Below are positions 1-7,875 of a stretch of 25,651 nt of DNA, one piece after another. Position 1 is the stretch's first letter. Each line of letters starts with the position of its first letter. Under the pieces are notes generated by a model that saw only the letters and a list, made by a program, of their open reading frames with translations, did not search any database and was not told where the DNA came from. This DNA is from JBEKDJ01 sp050014415 (GTDB taxonomy: Bacteria; Desulfobacterota; BSN033; UBA1163): positions 1 through 25,651 of the forward strand of contig JBEKDJ010000026.1 in the NCBI GenBank assembly GCA_050014415.1. Direction: 5' to 3'. Both the position numbers and the translations under genes were made by a program.

Positions 1-240
1 CAACTACGATGAGCGATGACATGTAGGTCACGGCATCGTGAGATTATACTGTTTCAAAGTTTCGATTGAACGATGTCGTGACACTTTTTTCTGTGCACGA
101 TGTCCTGGCACTCATCACTTACACTTTAGAGTCGTGGGGTCATTCATAATGAAGTTGGTGGGTTCCCTGAAAGCTGCAACCTCCCGCCCATGCCGAAGCT
201 TCGGCGGGCAGGGAAAGCTCAAAGGAAGACAGGCCATTGA
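1..240. other. Non-coding stretch with short repeats
   Basis: No convincing gene is seen here. The stretch holds two near-identical 14-mers (cgatgtcgtgacac at 71-84 and cgatgtcctggcac at 98-111) and a 14-bp perfect palindrome gccgaagcttcggc at 192-205 that runs into the word cttcggcgggcag, which recurs elsewhere in the window. An open frame at 38-244 has no ribosome binding site and a composition unlike the neighbouring genes. Confidence 0.5.
192..212. repeat. GC-rich palindromic repeat, copy 1 (CTTCGGCGGGCAG word)
   Basis: The perfect palindrome gccgaagcttcggc (192-205) is followed by gggcagg. The 13-mer cttcggcgggcag recurs exactly at 5433-5445 and, on the opposite strand, at 11608-11620, always outside genes. 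This supports a dispersed intergenic element. Confidence 0.6.
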
Positions 241-458
241 ATGATGGAATCATTGGAGGAATTAAAACGCATGGCCAAACCTCATCCGGATTTCTTTAAC
301 ATTTTATTAGAATACAGGGGGAAAAAGATGCCCCCCTGCCAGCATACCGAGCCGAAGAAGCGCTTCATAAGGTTGTGGCCGAAGCGATCGTTGAACATCG
401 CCGCAAGAGCAAAGTAGTTCGAAATGGGAATCTCTTAAGAGTGATCAAACTCAGATGA
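241..458 (+). pseudogene. Small unknown protein, apparently frameshifted
   Basis: Reading from ATG 241 gives MMESLEELKRMAKPHPDFF and continues to EYRGKK, then reaches a stop at about 415. Switching to the -1 frame at the gggggaaaaag run (317-327) restores a plausible continuation (DAPLPAYRAEEALHKVVAEA, then IVEHRRKSKVV) that ends at TGA 456-458, giving about 72 residues. The two halves read as one helical, charged small protein. An ATG overlaps the stop (ATGA, 455-458) and opens a 16-codon frame ending at 505, just before the SPFH gene. The family is not recognised. The break may be a real mutation or a sequencing error in the homopolymer; the slip site is not a classical programmed-frameshift heptamer. 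Confidence 0.4.
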
Positions 459-520
459 AAGTTAAGGATGAAGATCTGGCCGCAATTATTTCCACGAGCC
501 CGTAGACAAAGGAGGAGAGT

Positions 521-1396
521 ATGGAAAGCATTGTTGTTTTGATCGGGGTGATCGCGGTAATCATCTTTTTCAGTGGTATTCGGATCGTTCGGCCAACCCA
601 CCGAGGCTTGATTGAGCTTCTTGGGAAATACTCCAGTTTTGCCAAGCCTGGTTTTCACTGGATCATTCCCGTCATCGAGAAGATGTACAGGGTCAATATC
701 ACCGAAGTGATGGTCGACGCCGAGCCACAGGAGATCATTACCAATGACAACTTGAACGCTCGAGTCGATGCCCAGGTCTATTTCAAAGTGAAGGACGATG
801 AGGAGAGCGTAAAGAACTCTCAGTACAACGTATTCAACTATCAATGGCAGATTGTCAACCTGGCCCGTACCACCTTAAGGAACATCATCGGCACGCTGAC
901 CCTAAAGTCGGCGAACAGCGAGCGCGGCAAGATCAACGAAGAGCTCCAGACCACTTTAAGGAAAGAAACCATCAACTGGGGCATCGACATCGTCCGGACG
1001 GAACTCAAGGAGATCGATCCGCCGAAGGATGTCCAAGAGACGATGAACAAGGTCGTTAAGGCAGAAAACGAGAAGATCGCTGCCATCGATTTTGCCACGG
1101 CTCAAGAGACCACGGCCGACGGGGCAAGGCGGGCAGAGATTAAAAAGGCAGATGGTGTCAGGCAGGCCAAGATCCTCGAAGCCGAGGGAGAAGCGCAGGC
1201 CATCAAGCTAGTCAATGAGGCGGCCAATCAATATTTCGTCGGAAACGCCCAACTTCTTAGGAGGCTGGAGACTGTGGAGAGAGCACTGGCGAATAATGCC
1301 AAAGTAGTCATTCCGGCCAATGTGGAACTCATCAATGTCATCGGAGAGCTGGCTGGCGGAATCCTTCCTATCCCGAGGAAAGAGCAAGTGAAGTAA
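521..1396 (+). CDS. SPFH/band-7 (stomatin/prohibitin-like) membrane protein
   Basis: This 291-residue protein has one N-terminal membrane segment (about residues 3-20, VVLIGVIAVIIFF). An SPFH/band-7 domain follows from about residue 22 (VRPTHRGLIELLGKY, then KPGFHWIIPVIEKMYRV) to about 190. A charged Ala/Glu-rich helix (about 175-235, including EAEGEAQAIKLVNEAA) is typical of the oligomerising coiled coil of stomatins. Family members form large membrane-anchored rings that scaffold proteases or organise membrane microdomains; the partner here cannot be told. A strong ribosome binding site (aaaggagga, 509-517) precedes ATG 521. No NfeD-type partner gene is adjacent, which sets it apart from classical slipin operons. 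The family call is secure, the cellular role is not. Confidence 0.92.
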   Translation: MESIVVLIGVIAVIIFFSGIRIVRPTHRGLIELLGKYSSFAKPGFHWIIPVIEKMYRVNITEVMVDAEPQEIITNDNLNARVDAQVYFKVKDDEESVKNSQYNVFNYQWQIVNLARTTLRNIIGTLTLKSANSERGKINEELQTTLRKETINWGIDIVRTELKEIDPPKDVQETMNKVVKAENEKIAAIDFATAQETTADGARRAEIKKADGVRQAKILEAEGEAQAIKLVNEAANQYFVGNAQLLRRLETVERALANNAKVVIPANVELINVIGELAGGILPIPRKEQVK

Positions 1397-1627
1397 TAGA
1401 GCGTTGGACTTTGAGCCTTCAACTCTGAGCTATGCCCTATGGGGAGATGAGGGGAAAGGGAGACGGGATGACAGAGAATCATCCGCAGAAAGGTTCATAA
1501 TTTAAATAGGAGATCGCACAGCGAGAATTGGATTTTTTGCCTTGAACTGTCGGGATACCGTTCACGACAAATCATTAATCTGATCAATTGATGAAGAAGC
1601 GCCGTGCCATATTCTCTTTCCTGAGCA
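1397..1627. other. Intergenic stretch with dispersed repeat copy A
   Basis: No gene is seen. A purine-rich run (gggagatgaggggaaaggga region, about 1441-1465) leads into a TCATCC-type element at 1479-1504 (tcatccgcagaaaggttcat). Matching elements lie at about 2509, 5377 and 8654. Confidence 0.45.
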
Positions 1628-1639
1628 ATAAAAATCTCC

Positions 1640-2317
1640 GTGATTATTCCTGCGTTGAACGAAGCCAGAGGTATTTTCCCTTGCCTGCACAGTGTCAAAA
1701 CCCAGCAAGGTGAGTTCGAGCTCATTGTCATTGACGGGGGTAGTCTGGACGGGACAGTGGAGGTCGCCCGCCCACATGCCAGGACGATCCATAGTGAAAA
1801 AGGCCGTGCCGTCCAGATGAATTCAGGGGCACGCCATTCTACCGGTGAAGTTTTGCTTTTCCTCCATGCCGATTCCTGCCTCCCTCCGGGAGCCTTCACC
1901 TTGATGGACCGCGTTCTGGTCGATCCCCGGATTGTCGGTGGGACGTTTAGGTTGAGATTCGACAGGCAAGAATTCCTCCTTCGGGCTATCGCTTTCTTTA
2001 CCCGTTTTAAATTCCGATATTTCCCCTATGGTGATCAGGGATTATTTGTCAGACGGTCAGTCTTTCACCGACTGAATGGGTTTGCGGAAATACCTTTCAT
2101 GGAAGACGTCGATTTTCTACGACGATTACACAGAGCCGGCCGGGTGACGTTGCTTAAGAAGCCGGTGACAACTTCAGCTCGGCGATTCTTAGAGTGTGGC
2201 ATCATACGGCAACAACTGATAAATGTCATTTTGGTGATGTTTTATCTCATGGGAGCGAGGCCGGGAAAGCTTAAAAAATGGTTTGAGAGGAGTGTCCGAA
2301 GAACCCCAAAGGCATGA
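1640..2317 (+). CDS. Family 2 glycosyltransferase (TIGR04283-like)
   Basis: This 225-residue GT-A glycosyltransferase starts directly in the nucleotide-binding strand (VIIPALNEARGI). It has the family 2 hallmarks VIDGGSLDGTVEVA (about residues 29-42), the acidic motif LLFLHADSCLPPG (metal-binding DxD equivalent, about 73-85) and FMEDVDFLRRL (about 151-161, the ED catalytic-base region). The short length and the C-terminal pattern match the small soluble TIGR04283 group; the acceptor is unknown. The expected start, M-K-I-S-V-I-I-P, falls on an ATA codon at 1628, with an in-frame TGA just upstream at 1622. The first usable codon is GTG 1640, without a clear ribosome binding site. Either it is expressed weakly, it starts at a rare codon, or its start has been lost. 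No DUF2064 partner is seen. Confidence 0.88.
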   Translation: MIIPALNEARGIFPCLHSVKTQQGEFELIVIDGGSLDGTVEVARPHARTIHSEKGRAVQMNSGARHSTGEVLLFLHADSCLPPGAFTLMDRVLVDPRIVGGTFRLRFDRQEFLLRAIAFFTRFKFRYFPYGDQGLFVRRSVFHRLNGFAEIPFMEDVDFLRRLHRAGRVTLLKKPVTTSARRFLECGIIRQQLINVILVMFYLMGARPGKLKKWFERSVRRTPKA

Positions 2318-2683
2318 ACCCTGGTATCATCCTTAAGAAAGTTGTGCATGACAGGTGAGCTCGGACCAAGTCAACTGCTAGATCGAATGAATCATTTCTA
2401 AAGAAAAAGGCTGATGTCAGGCTTAGAATGCCAAATTGAACGTTAAAATGGCATACAGTATGCGGTTGTCATCCAAGAATGAAGATAGGGAGAGGAAGGG
2501 ATAGAGAACCATCCATGGAAAGGCTTATCATTGGAATCACATTGCCTGAACCGTAGCGCATGGCGTTAGGAATATCCTCCACGCAGCGCGGACCTGGCCG
2601 CGGAGCAACGATTTATGCTTCCTTGTCAACGGCAGCCGTATAGCGCTTTCGCTTTGACAGATGGGGACGTCCGGACCTGGGAT
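2318..2683. other. Gene-free stretch with repeat copies
   Basis: No gene is supported on either strand. It contains two members of the TCATCC family: a short form at 2327-2344 (tcatccttaagaaagttg, close to 5300-5317) and a long form at about 2509-2536. The purine-rich run gaagatagggagaggaaggg also occurs here. On the minus strand this is the region downstream of the lipoprotein gene; TGTCAAA...TTGACA arms near 2630-2660 have no U-tract, so no terminator is called. Confidence 0.45.
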
Positions 2684-3244
2684 TTACTTGATGAGGTTCC
2701 TTTTTTCTTCCAACTGGCTGTCGAGACTCGTCAGACTTTCAATGGTCTCTTTCATCTTGTGATTCATCTCTTTCAGTCTGGCCACCTCGTCGCGCAGACT
2801 TCTATTCGACTCCTGGGCCTTCTCCAGACTACTTTGCAGTTTCTCAATGTTGGTCTGCAGGCCCCTATTTTCCCTCCCCATTTCTTTTCGGTCCTGGCGC
2901 AAATACGCCACTTCCTGGAGGATCCCAAGCCAGCTATGAAACTCACCGTTCTTCGCTACGGCTGGCGACAAGGAGAGATAGCTCTCCATTTCCTGCAGGG
3001 CTCGAGCGTAGCTTAGTCTGGGGTTTCTGTGATCTACATAGAGATAGGCCAGCTGTAAGTGCGATTGAGCCCTGACGGACGCCTGAGGATGCTGGCGAGC
3101 AGTCTCTTCTAAGCGAGAGGTCTCTTGAAAAAACTCTTCTTCCCCATCCGGCTTCTTAAGTGTCTGTTTCAGGCTGCACCCTGCCATAAAGAAAAAGATG
3201 ACCAGAATGCAACCCCATTGGAGGCGGTGGATTGGTGAGAACAT
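2684..3244 (-). CDS. Outer-membrane lipoprotein with C-terminal coiled coil
   Basis: This 186-residue protein has a signal peptide ending in a lipobox (ILVIFFFMAGC), so it should be lipid-anchored. The mature part starts with a TPR-like helical region (residues about 40-100, with SHLQLAYLYVDHRNPRLSYA). A long charged coiled coil (about 105-183) ends the protein. The start at 3244 is chosen because aaggaggag lies 6 nt upstream; an upstream in-frame Met would be translating through that site. It lies 43 nt downstream of a membrane GGDEF gene and is probably co-transcribed with it. The layout resembles sensor plus small TPR-like lipoprotein pairs such as GlrK/QseG (YfhG), so it may modulate that sensor. 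This is an analogy, not proven homology. Confidence 0.8.
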   Translation of the reverse strand: MFSPIHRLQWGCILVIFFFMAGCSLKQTLKKPDGEEEFFQETSRLEETARQHPQASVRAQSHLQLAYLYVDHRNPRLSYARALQEMESYLSLSPAVAKNGEFHSWLGILQEVAYLRQDRKEMGRENRGLQTNIEKLQSSLEKAQESNRSLRDEVARLKEMNHKMKETIESLTSLDSQLEEKRNLIK

Positions 3245-3287
3245 GATCTTCTCCTCCTTTCTCAAAATTCAGACACATCGAAAGTCT

Positions 3288-4640
3288 TCAGTCTGCTTGA
3301 TCGGAGGCATTATCCCTGCGCCGATCGACTACAACCACGCTTCGAGAAAAAGACTTTGCATAATTCTTCAGTTCCGCCGCGATCTCCGCGACATGGAGGT
3401 GATTCTGCAACCGGCAGCCCTGGTTGGTCACCACTGCAATGGCAAGCGTCATAATAGGGAAGGTTACCTTCTCTCCCTGCCGTGTTTCTCCCTGGATGTA
3501 ACCTCGCTGACGGTCTTCCGGGTCGTAGAAATCCGGAATGATTCTGTCAAAGGACTCGATGATAGCAAGGCACATCTTTTCATACCTTTCACGCGAAGCG
3601 ATCATGACGAAATCATCTCCGCCGATATGCCCGACAAAGGTTTCTTCATTTCCCTGTGCCTCCGCCGCTTCAGTGAGAAGGCCTGCCGCCGCCTGAATGA
3701 CCTCATTCCCCCTGGCATACCCGTACCGGTCGTTGAAGGCCTTGAAGTGGCTCAAATCAAACTGGCAGAAGGCCAGGGGCACTTCTTCCTTTAACCTTCG
3801 ATTTAGGATATTCTCGATGGCCACGCTTCCAGGAAGATGAGTGAGGGGGTTAGCGTCTAGGTGCATCTCCTCGAGACACTTCAACCTCTGAGCCATCCTC
3901 TGAAAAGCCTGAAAGAGATCCCCTAATTCATCGTGATTCCGGACCTCGGGCAGATGCTCGAACTTCCCCTCTGATATTTCGTGTGTGGAAAGTTTCAACT
4001 GTTTGATGGAGCGGGAAATGTTACGGGTAATGATCAGAATAATGACCATGCCCAGGAAGAGGCCACCAATACTCAATCCTGCGGTAGACCAGAAAGCGGA
4101 ATGGCCAATCGCTAAGGTCCGGTGGCTCTTTTCATTCTGGTCCTCTTTGGCTTTCTGGGAGATCATGATTGCCAGTTGAATAATCTCTTCCTGCTTCCGC
4201 CTTATCTCCGAATCGGAATCCCGAAAGGGCTGAGAAGAAAGGCTCGCTTCCTTCTCCAATCGTGTTTTGAAGAGACGATTATACTCTTCGTGGAGGGCCT
4301 CTAGCCGATCAATATTCAGGCCGGAGGAATCCGGAAGATTGCGGATTTGTGCAAGGAGCTTCTTGAATTCCTCACTTCTTTTCCAAAAAAGCACCTCCAT
4401 CTCTGGACTCTTGAGGATGAGGGAGCGACGTCCAAAGAGTTCTTGGGCCAGCAAGGTATCGATCATCTTGTCAGTAATCTCTATGAGAGGAACATCGCGT
4501 TTTATGATTCGGTTGTTGATCTCGTTCACGCGTTGGAGGCTGATGAGAATGATGATGGCGATGAGGATAGTCAAGATACCATAAGATAGATATCCGAGAA
4601 GCAGTTTCTTGGTTATGGTAAAGCGAAAAAACTTAGCCAT
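3288..4640 (-). CDS. Membrane HAMP-GGDEF protein with altered catalytic motif
   Basis: This 450-residue protein has two membrane segments (about 14-34 and 184-205). Between them is a roughly 150-residue helical periplasmic sensor of four-helix-bundle type, followed by HAMP (about 206-258) and a C-terminal GGDEF domain (about 265-435). GGDEF proteins make cyclic di-GMP from two GTP. Here the signature is GGDDF (340-344): the usual catalytic Glu is Asp. The DxD-type motif is FDLSHFK, so its second Asp is Ser. The guanine-contacting Asp of the usual GD[E/H] motif is Asn in ARGNEV (about 309-314). The first metal-binding Asp and the FND Asn remain. No RxxD inhibitory site precedes the motif. It may be a weak cyclase or a nucleotide sensor. 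Start at 4640 is favoured (aaagg 6 nt upstream); a GTG at 4682 in the same frame lacks a binding site. Confidence 0.87.
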   Translation of the reverse strand: MAKFFRFTITKKLLLGYLSYGILTILIAIIILISLQRVNEINNRIIKRDVPLIEITDKMIDTLLAQELFGRRSLILKSPEMEVLFWKRSEEFKKLLAQIRNLPDSSGLNIDRLEALHEEYNRLFKTRLEKEASLSSQPFRDSDSEIRRKQEEIIQLAIMISQKAKEDQNEKSHRTLAIGHSAFWSTAGLSIGGLFLGMVIILIITRNISRSIKQLKLSTHEISEGKFEHLPEVRNHDELGDLFQAFQRMAQRLKCLEEMHLDANPLTHLPGSVAIENILNRRLKEEVPLAFCQFDLSHFKAFNDRYGYARGNEVIQAAAGLLTEAAEAQGNEETFVGHIGGDDFVMIASRERYEKMCLAIIESFDRIIPDFYDPEDRQRGYIQGETRQGEKVTFPIMTLAIAVVTNQGCRLQNHLHVAEIAAELKNYAKSFSRSVVVVDRRRDNASDQAD

Positions 4641-4770
4641 GGTGGCCTTTGGTGTGGCCGCAGGGTTCGGGTTGGAGGCCACAATAAAAGAAGCTGTGCA
4701 AAACCCGTACCACTCTGTGACTGGATTGCTTCCGAAAAATAACGATTCCCATTGAGAAAAATCCTTAACT

Positions 4771-4779
4771 ATTATAACA
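4771..4779 (-). promoter_or_regulatory. Candidate extended -10 promoter of the GGDEF-lipoprotein pair
   Basis: The minus strand reads TGTTATAAT, an extended -10 box with consensus TATAAT, about 130 nt upstream of the GGDEF start. No good -35 box is seen 16-18 nt upstream, so this is a motif-level call only. Confidence 0.4.
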
Positions 4780-4824
4780 AGTTCACAGTGAAGATTCTAT
4801 CCTGAAGGCCCATTAGTTATGCTT

Positions 4825-4853
4825 CAGACCTAAGACCTTAGACCTGAAACATC
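4825..4853. repeat. Word-repeat with internal symmetry (cagacctaagaccttagacc)
   Basis: The words agacct, agacc and cagac repeat in close succession, and cagacctaagaccttagacc is nearly its own reverse complement. This is the same build style as the word-repeats found between ribosomal genes in this window. Confidence 0.45.
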
Positions 4854-5078
4854 AGACGGATGGGGAGGAAATGACCAGAAGCCGAACAAAGTTAGCAGGC
4901 AGACGGGATGACAAATTAGCATCGACTTGTACCGAGGACGGCAGAGGCCCTGGGGTCTCATCTTCACAGCCTAACGACAGCAAAAATCGGAGAACTTAAG
5001 GGTGAGGAACGAGTCGCGGGTATGTGGTTATGAGTCAGTCCATATTCGTGTAGACACAGAATACGAAATCCCTCCTTC

Positions 5079-5099
5079 CCTCCCTTTCGAAAAGGGAGG
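5079..5099. repeat. 9-bp perfect hairpin
   Basis: cctcccttt (5079-5087) and aaagggagg (5091-5099) pair perfectly around a cga loop. A pyrimidine run (attcccccttttt) follows on the plus strand, so a terminator cannot be excluded, but no gene ends nearby on that strand. Confidence 0.55.
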
Positions 5100-5128
5100 A
5101 ATTCCCCCTTTTTGGAAAAGAGAGGCCC

Positions 5129-5161
5129 TTCGACAGGGCTCACGGCCATGAGCTTGTCGAA
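5129..5161. repeat. TTCGACA/TGTCGAA hairpin element
   Basis: The arms are ttcgaca + gctca (5129-5142) and tgagc + tgtcgaa (5149-5161), with small bulges and a cggcca loop. From memory, elements with a TTCGACA...GCTCA core are dispersed in many environmental genomes; copy number in this genome cannot be judged here. Confidence 0.55.
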
Positions 5162-5376
5162 TGGTTAGGGGAGATTTTCGAAGAGTATGTCTTCTCAATT
5201 ATGGACTCCAAAGCAAGTCACTCAGGAAATAGGGACGGGAGGACAAGGGTCGAGCCTCGACATTTAACAAGTTGAGTTTTTGAATACTGCTCTCAGGTTT
5301 CATCCATAAGAAAGTTGGACGATTCAATTAAACCGCAGATGAGGAGATGGAGGGATAGGGAGATAGGGTGATACAG

Positions 5377-5446
5377 TCATCCCAGAAAAAGCTCATCATT
5401 AGGATTGAAGAGAACCCGCCTGCAATAGACATCTTCGGCGGGCAGG
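5377..5446. repeat. TCATCC-type repeat (copy C) followed by CTTCGGCGGGCAG repeat (copy 2)
   Basis: tcatcccagaaaaagctcat at 5377-5396 continues as cattaggatt and matches the copy at about 2509-2536 (ccatccatggaaaggcttat, cattggaat). The adjacent cccgcc (5415-5420) and ggcggg (5437-5442) form the stem of a palindrome containing cttcggcgggcag. Confidence 0.5.
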
Positions 5447-5519
5447 CATAGCGCGGCAAAGTGCACGGCCTGAAGCTCGAAGCTTCGAGTTCAAAGCAAG
5501 TGATCAGGTCAACGAACCA

Positions 5520-6467
5520 TTAGGTAGGGTCTCTTCTTATGGCCGCTGTAGAGGGGTTGAGCAAGATATTCACCGCCCCTGGCATCACGGCAAAACGAAG
5601 ATCCTGGCCGAACGCTTCCTCACCGTCGAAATCGAGCTTGAGAGGCCCGTCCTCTGAACTTACTCGCACCAAGGCCGCGCGTGTATGTTTGACATCCTTC
5701 CGCTCGAGGTGTGTTCCTCGATAAACCGCTTTAAAGGCGAGGAGAATACGAGGACGAGACATCCCCTCCACCGCAATCACATCAAACATCCCGTCATTGA
5801 TCAGGGCTTTGGGAGCAATCCGCATACCATGCCCGAAGTATTGCCCGTTAGCCACAGCCACGAGGTAGCAGCTCCCCGAATAGAATTCCTTCCCGTCGCA
5901 GAACACACTGATCTGCCGCGGCCGGTACTTCATGAGCGTGGCAATCGTGGCCCTGAGAAAACTCAGAGAAGAACGGCGGCGTGTCCGGTTCACCCGCTGA
6001 TCAACCTCACCACTCACACCGGCACTGCCGATGTTGAGAAAGATATGCGTCGAAGGCGTGCCGCCGGTTAACATATTCAGATATTCAACCTTTCCGAGGT
6101 CGCAAGGGACCGGACGGGCCTGAGCCAGCCAATCCACGGCTTCATGATGGTCTTCAGGCATACCCAATGACCGAGACCAGTCGTGTCCGGTCCCCAAAGG
6201 GATACTGCCGAAAGCGACCTTCAGATCAGGCCGCTTCGCCAAAGCATTGAGCACAATATGGTTGGTTCCGTCACCGCCCAGGGTGATCAGGCGGCTGACG
6301 TGGGTTTTTGCAGCCGTATCAAGATATCCAGCCACTTCGTGCGGGCTGTAGGTGACCGCAATCGATAGCTCTCCAAAAGCATCGAACAGCCTCCCTTCAA
6401 TCTTTTTGAATATCCTTTGTGCGCAGCCGTTAGCTGAATGCGGGTTGATGATGATCAGCGTCCTCAT
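5520..6467 (-). CDS. YegS/diacylglycerol-kinase-family lipid kinase
   Basis: This 315-residue protein has the DAGK catalytic fold. IIINPHSANG lies at the N terminus, the nucleotide-binding LGGDGTNHIV at 63-72, and IPLGTGHDWSRSLGMP at about 88-103 (in place of the more usual PLGTGNDFAR). Next come the CDLG strand (about 122-125) and the C-terminal domain with GMRIAPKALINDGMFDV and KLDFDGEE. Family enzymes phosphorylate diacylglycerol, sphingosine or related lipids at the inner membrane face; the substrate here is unknown. The start is supported by gggaggag 5 nt upstream of ATG 6467. The gene appears monocistronic, isolated by the repeat-rich gap downstream. The Asn-to-His change in GTGND is mild and not enough to predict inactivity. 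Confidence 0.92.
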   Translation of the reverse strand: MRTLIIINPHSANGCAQRIFKKIEGRLFDAFGELSIAVTYSPHEVAGYLDTAAKTHVSRLITLGGDGTNHIVLNALAKRPDLKVAFGSIPLGTGHDWSRSLGMPEDHHEAVDWLAQARPVPCDLGKVEYLNMLTGGTPSTHIFLNIGSAGVSGEVDQRVNRTRRRSSLSFLRATIATLMKYRPRQISVFCDGKEFYSGSCYLVAVANGQYFGHGMRIAPKALINDGMFDVIAVEGMSRPRILLAFKAVYRGTHLERKDVKHTRAALVRVSSEDGPLKLDFDGEEAFGQDLRFAVMPGAVNILLNPSTAAIRRDPT

Positions 6468-6639
6468 TTCTCCTCCCGGACCCTTCTATCATATCTCAAA
6501 TCGTCCTGCCTAAAGACATATTCTGGGAACATTACCAGATTCGCCTGGACTTTTCAACCGTGCGAGAGAAATTTGTCAACAAGGCGGCCCATGGTCTTTG
6601 CACCAGCACGCCTTTTTCTTGGCTTCGAGGGAAGTAACT

Positions 6640-7509
6640 ATGTCAGGCGTCAAAAGAGGTTTGTTTGATCGGGATCCTAGAACTGTTGGTATGGGCAAGG
6701 GCCTCAGCATCTCCTATTTCGACGGTGGTCAGCCGATTTGCGATGGAGATGGAGACATCGGGTCCCGTGAAAGGCTATACGCCATAAGGAAATACCCTTC
6801 GGATCGGAGAGAAGAAGGGGACACGGTAAACAAGGAATCAGCAGACGTGGGGGAACCAAGCAGTTCCAATATGAAATCCTCTCACTACAAAGTTCTTGTA
6901 GTAGATAATGAAGAACCCGTCAGAACTTTCGTTGTCAGGCTACTGTCCAGAAAGGGACATAGCTGTTCTACTGCAGCGGATGGCACCGAGGCTCTGGAAA
7001 AGATGAATAGCGACCGATTCGATGCTGTCATCACCAATATTGTGATGAAGAAAATGGATGGGCTTGCTCTCACCAAAGAAATATTGGAACGTTATCCTGG
7101 ATTCCCCATGATGGTCATGACAGGGTACTCCGCTGATCTTCACGTAGAGGAAGCCATTGAGGTTGGCGTCCGGGAGTTCATCAAGAAACCCTTTTCCATG
7201 GATGAAATCATCATCCGATTCGAGAAGATGATGCGCCACCATAAAAAGGAGGCGGCACTGGTGGCTCTTTCACTCACGGATGCGCTGACAGGTTTGTATA
7301 ATCGACGAAGGTTCTTTCTTTTAGCGGAGCAGCATTCAAAAGTATAATGCCATAGGATTCCACCGTTATCGACTATCGATTAGCATGGGAGTTGCTCAGT
7401 TTGAGCCTAATCCTGAATCCCCTATTTCGATAGATGAACTTCTGTCTAAGGCCGATGCCTTCATGTATGCCCAGAAACGGAGAAGGTGGAAGGAAGCATT
7501 GCGAATGTA
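6640..7509 (+). pseudogene. Decayed receiver-GGDEF response regulator with internal deletion
   Basis: From ATG 6640 (gaggga 7 nt upstream) there is a poorly recognised N-terminal part (possibly a PilZ-like remnant, weak), then a receiver domain (about 6890-7245) and the opening helix of a GGDEF domain (LSLTDALTGLYNRRRFFLL). The frame stops at 7347. In another frame from about 7328 to the TAA at 7509 the C-terminal end of a GGDEF domain is readable: IQKYNA, then YRLSISMGVAQFEPNPE, IDELLSKADAFMY. About 100 codons, including the GGDEF signature, are missing at the join near 7326-7332. The receiver is also degraded: the phospho-acceptor Asp is Asn (VITNIVM) and the acidic pair is Asp-Asn (VVDNEE), although Thr (MTG) and Lys (KKPF) remain. 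It cannot make cyclic di-GMP. A truncated pseudo-receiver of about 235 residues could still be produced. Confidence 0.85.
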
Positions 7510-7875
7510 AATCTTCCGGTCCAACCAGAAATTTTTCATTCATGATCCAACCTCATCTTTACTCCTTGTCGGTGAACCAAATCTCCCTTTTCTCGACCCT
7601 TCCTCCAACTGCAGGCTTGCATTCTCGCTCTGCCATACAACCTTTGAAACGGAATGCCCAAAAATAGACTCAGACAACTACTAACGGTTCCTGCGGGAGA
7701 ATATAATTTGATTGCTTTGGAAAGTGCGAGGAGATGGAAACGGAATTCCTTTGTGCAGGACCACTAGAGAATAGGGCGATCCACAGGATCAGGATTCAGC
7801 TCAGGAGGGTGAGTCTCTTTTGCATCCTCTAATATGCTTTGATTGCCCCCCGCGAAACAGGTTCGTCGACTCTCA
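7510..7875. other. Gene-free stretch
   Basis: No gene, terminator or clear repeat is seen. It lies between the decayed regulator (plus strand) and the end of the small membrane protein gene (minus strand), so no promoter is required here. It may contain further decayed sequence that cannot be recognised. Confidence 0.4.

Larger units (their letters stand above)
4683..5519. other. Long gene-free stretch packed with repeats
   Basis: No gene is supported in about 840 bp on either strand. It holds a word-repeat (cagacctaagaccttagacc, 4825-4844), a 9-bp perfect hairpin at 5079-5099, a TTCGACA hairpin at 5129-5161, TCATCC-type elements at 5300-5317 and 5377-5407, and a CTTCGGCGGGCAG copy at 5433-5446. 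It separates the GGDEF gene from the lipid kinase, both on the minus strand. Confidence 0.6.

Noticed and set aside
38..244. Open reading frame of 68 codons on the plus strand
   Set aside because: No ribosome binding site, no recognisable protein features, and it runs through a palindromic repeat.
322..327. Possible programmed -1 frameshift in the small gene at 241-458
   Set aside because: The sequence G AAA AAG does not fit the X XXY YYZ slippery rule and no stimulatory structure is evident, so decay or a sequencing error is simpler.
365..844. 159-codon minus-strand frame
   Set aside because: It overlaps the SPFH gene on the other strand and has no family features; it is a shadow.
2615..3016. 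133-codon plus-strand frame opposite the lipoprotein gene
   Set aside because: It is antisense to a gene with a clear signal peptide, lipobox and binding site.
5079..5111. Hairpin plus T-run as an intrinsic terminator
   Set aside because: The run is interrupted by a pyrimidine mix, and no plus-strand gene ends upstream; it is listed as a repeat.
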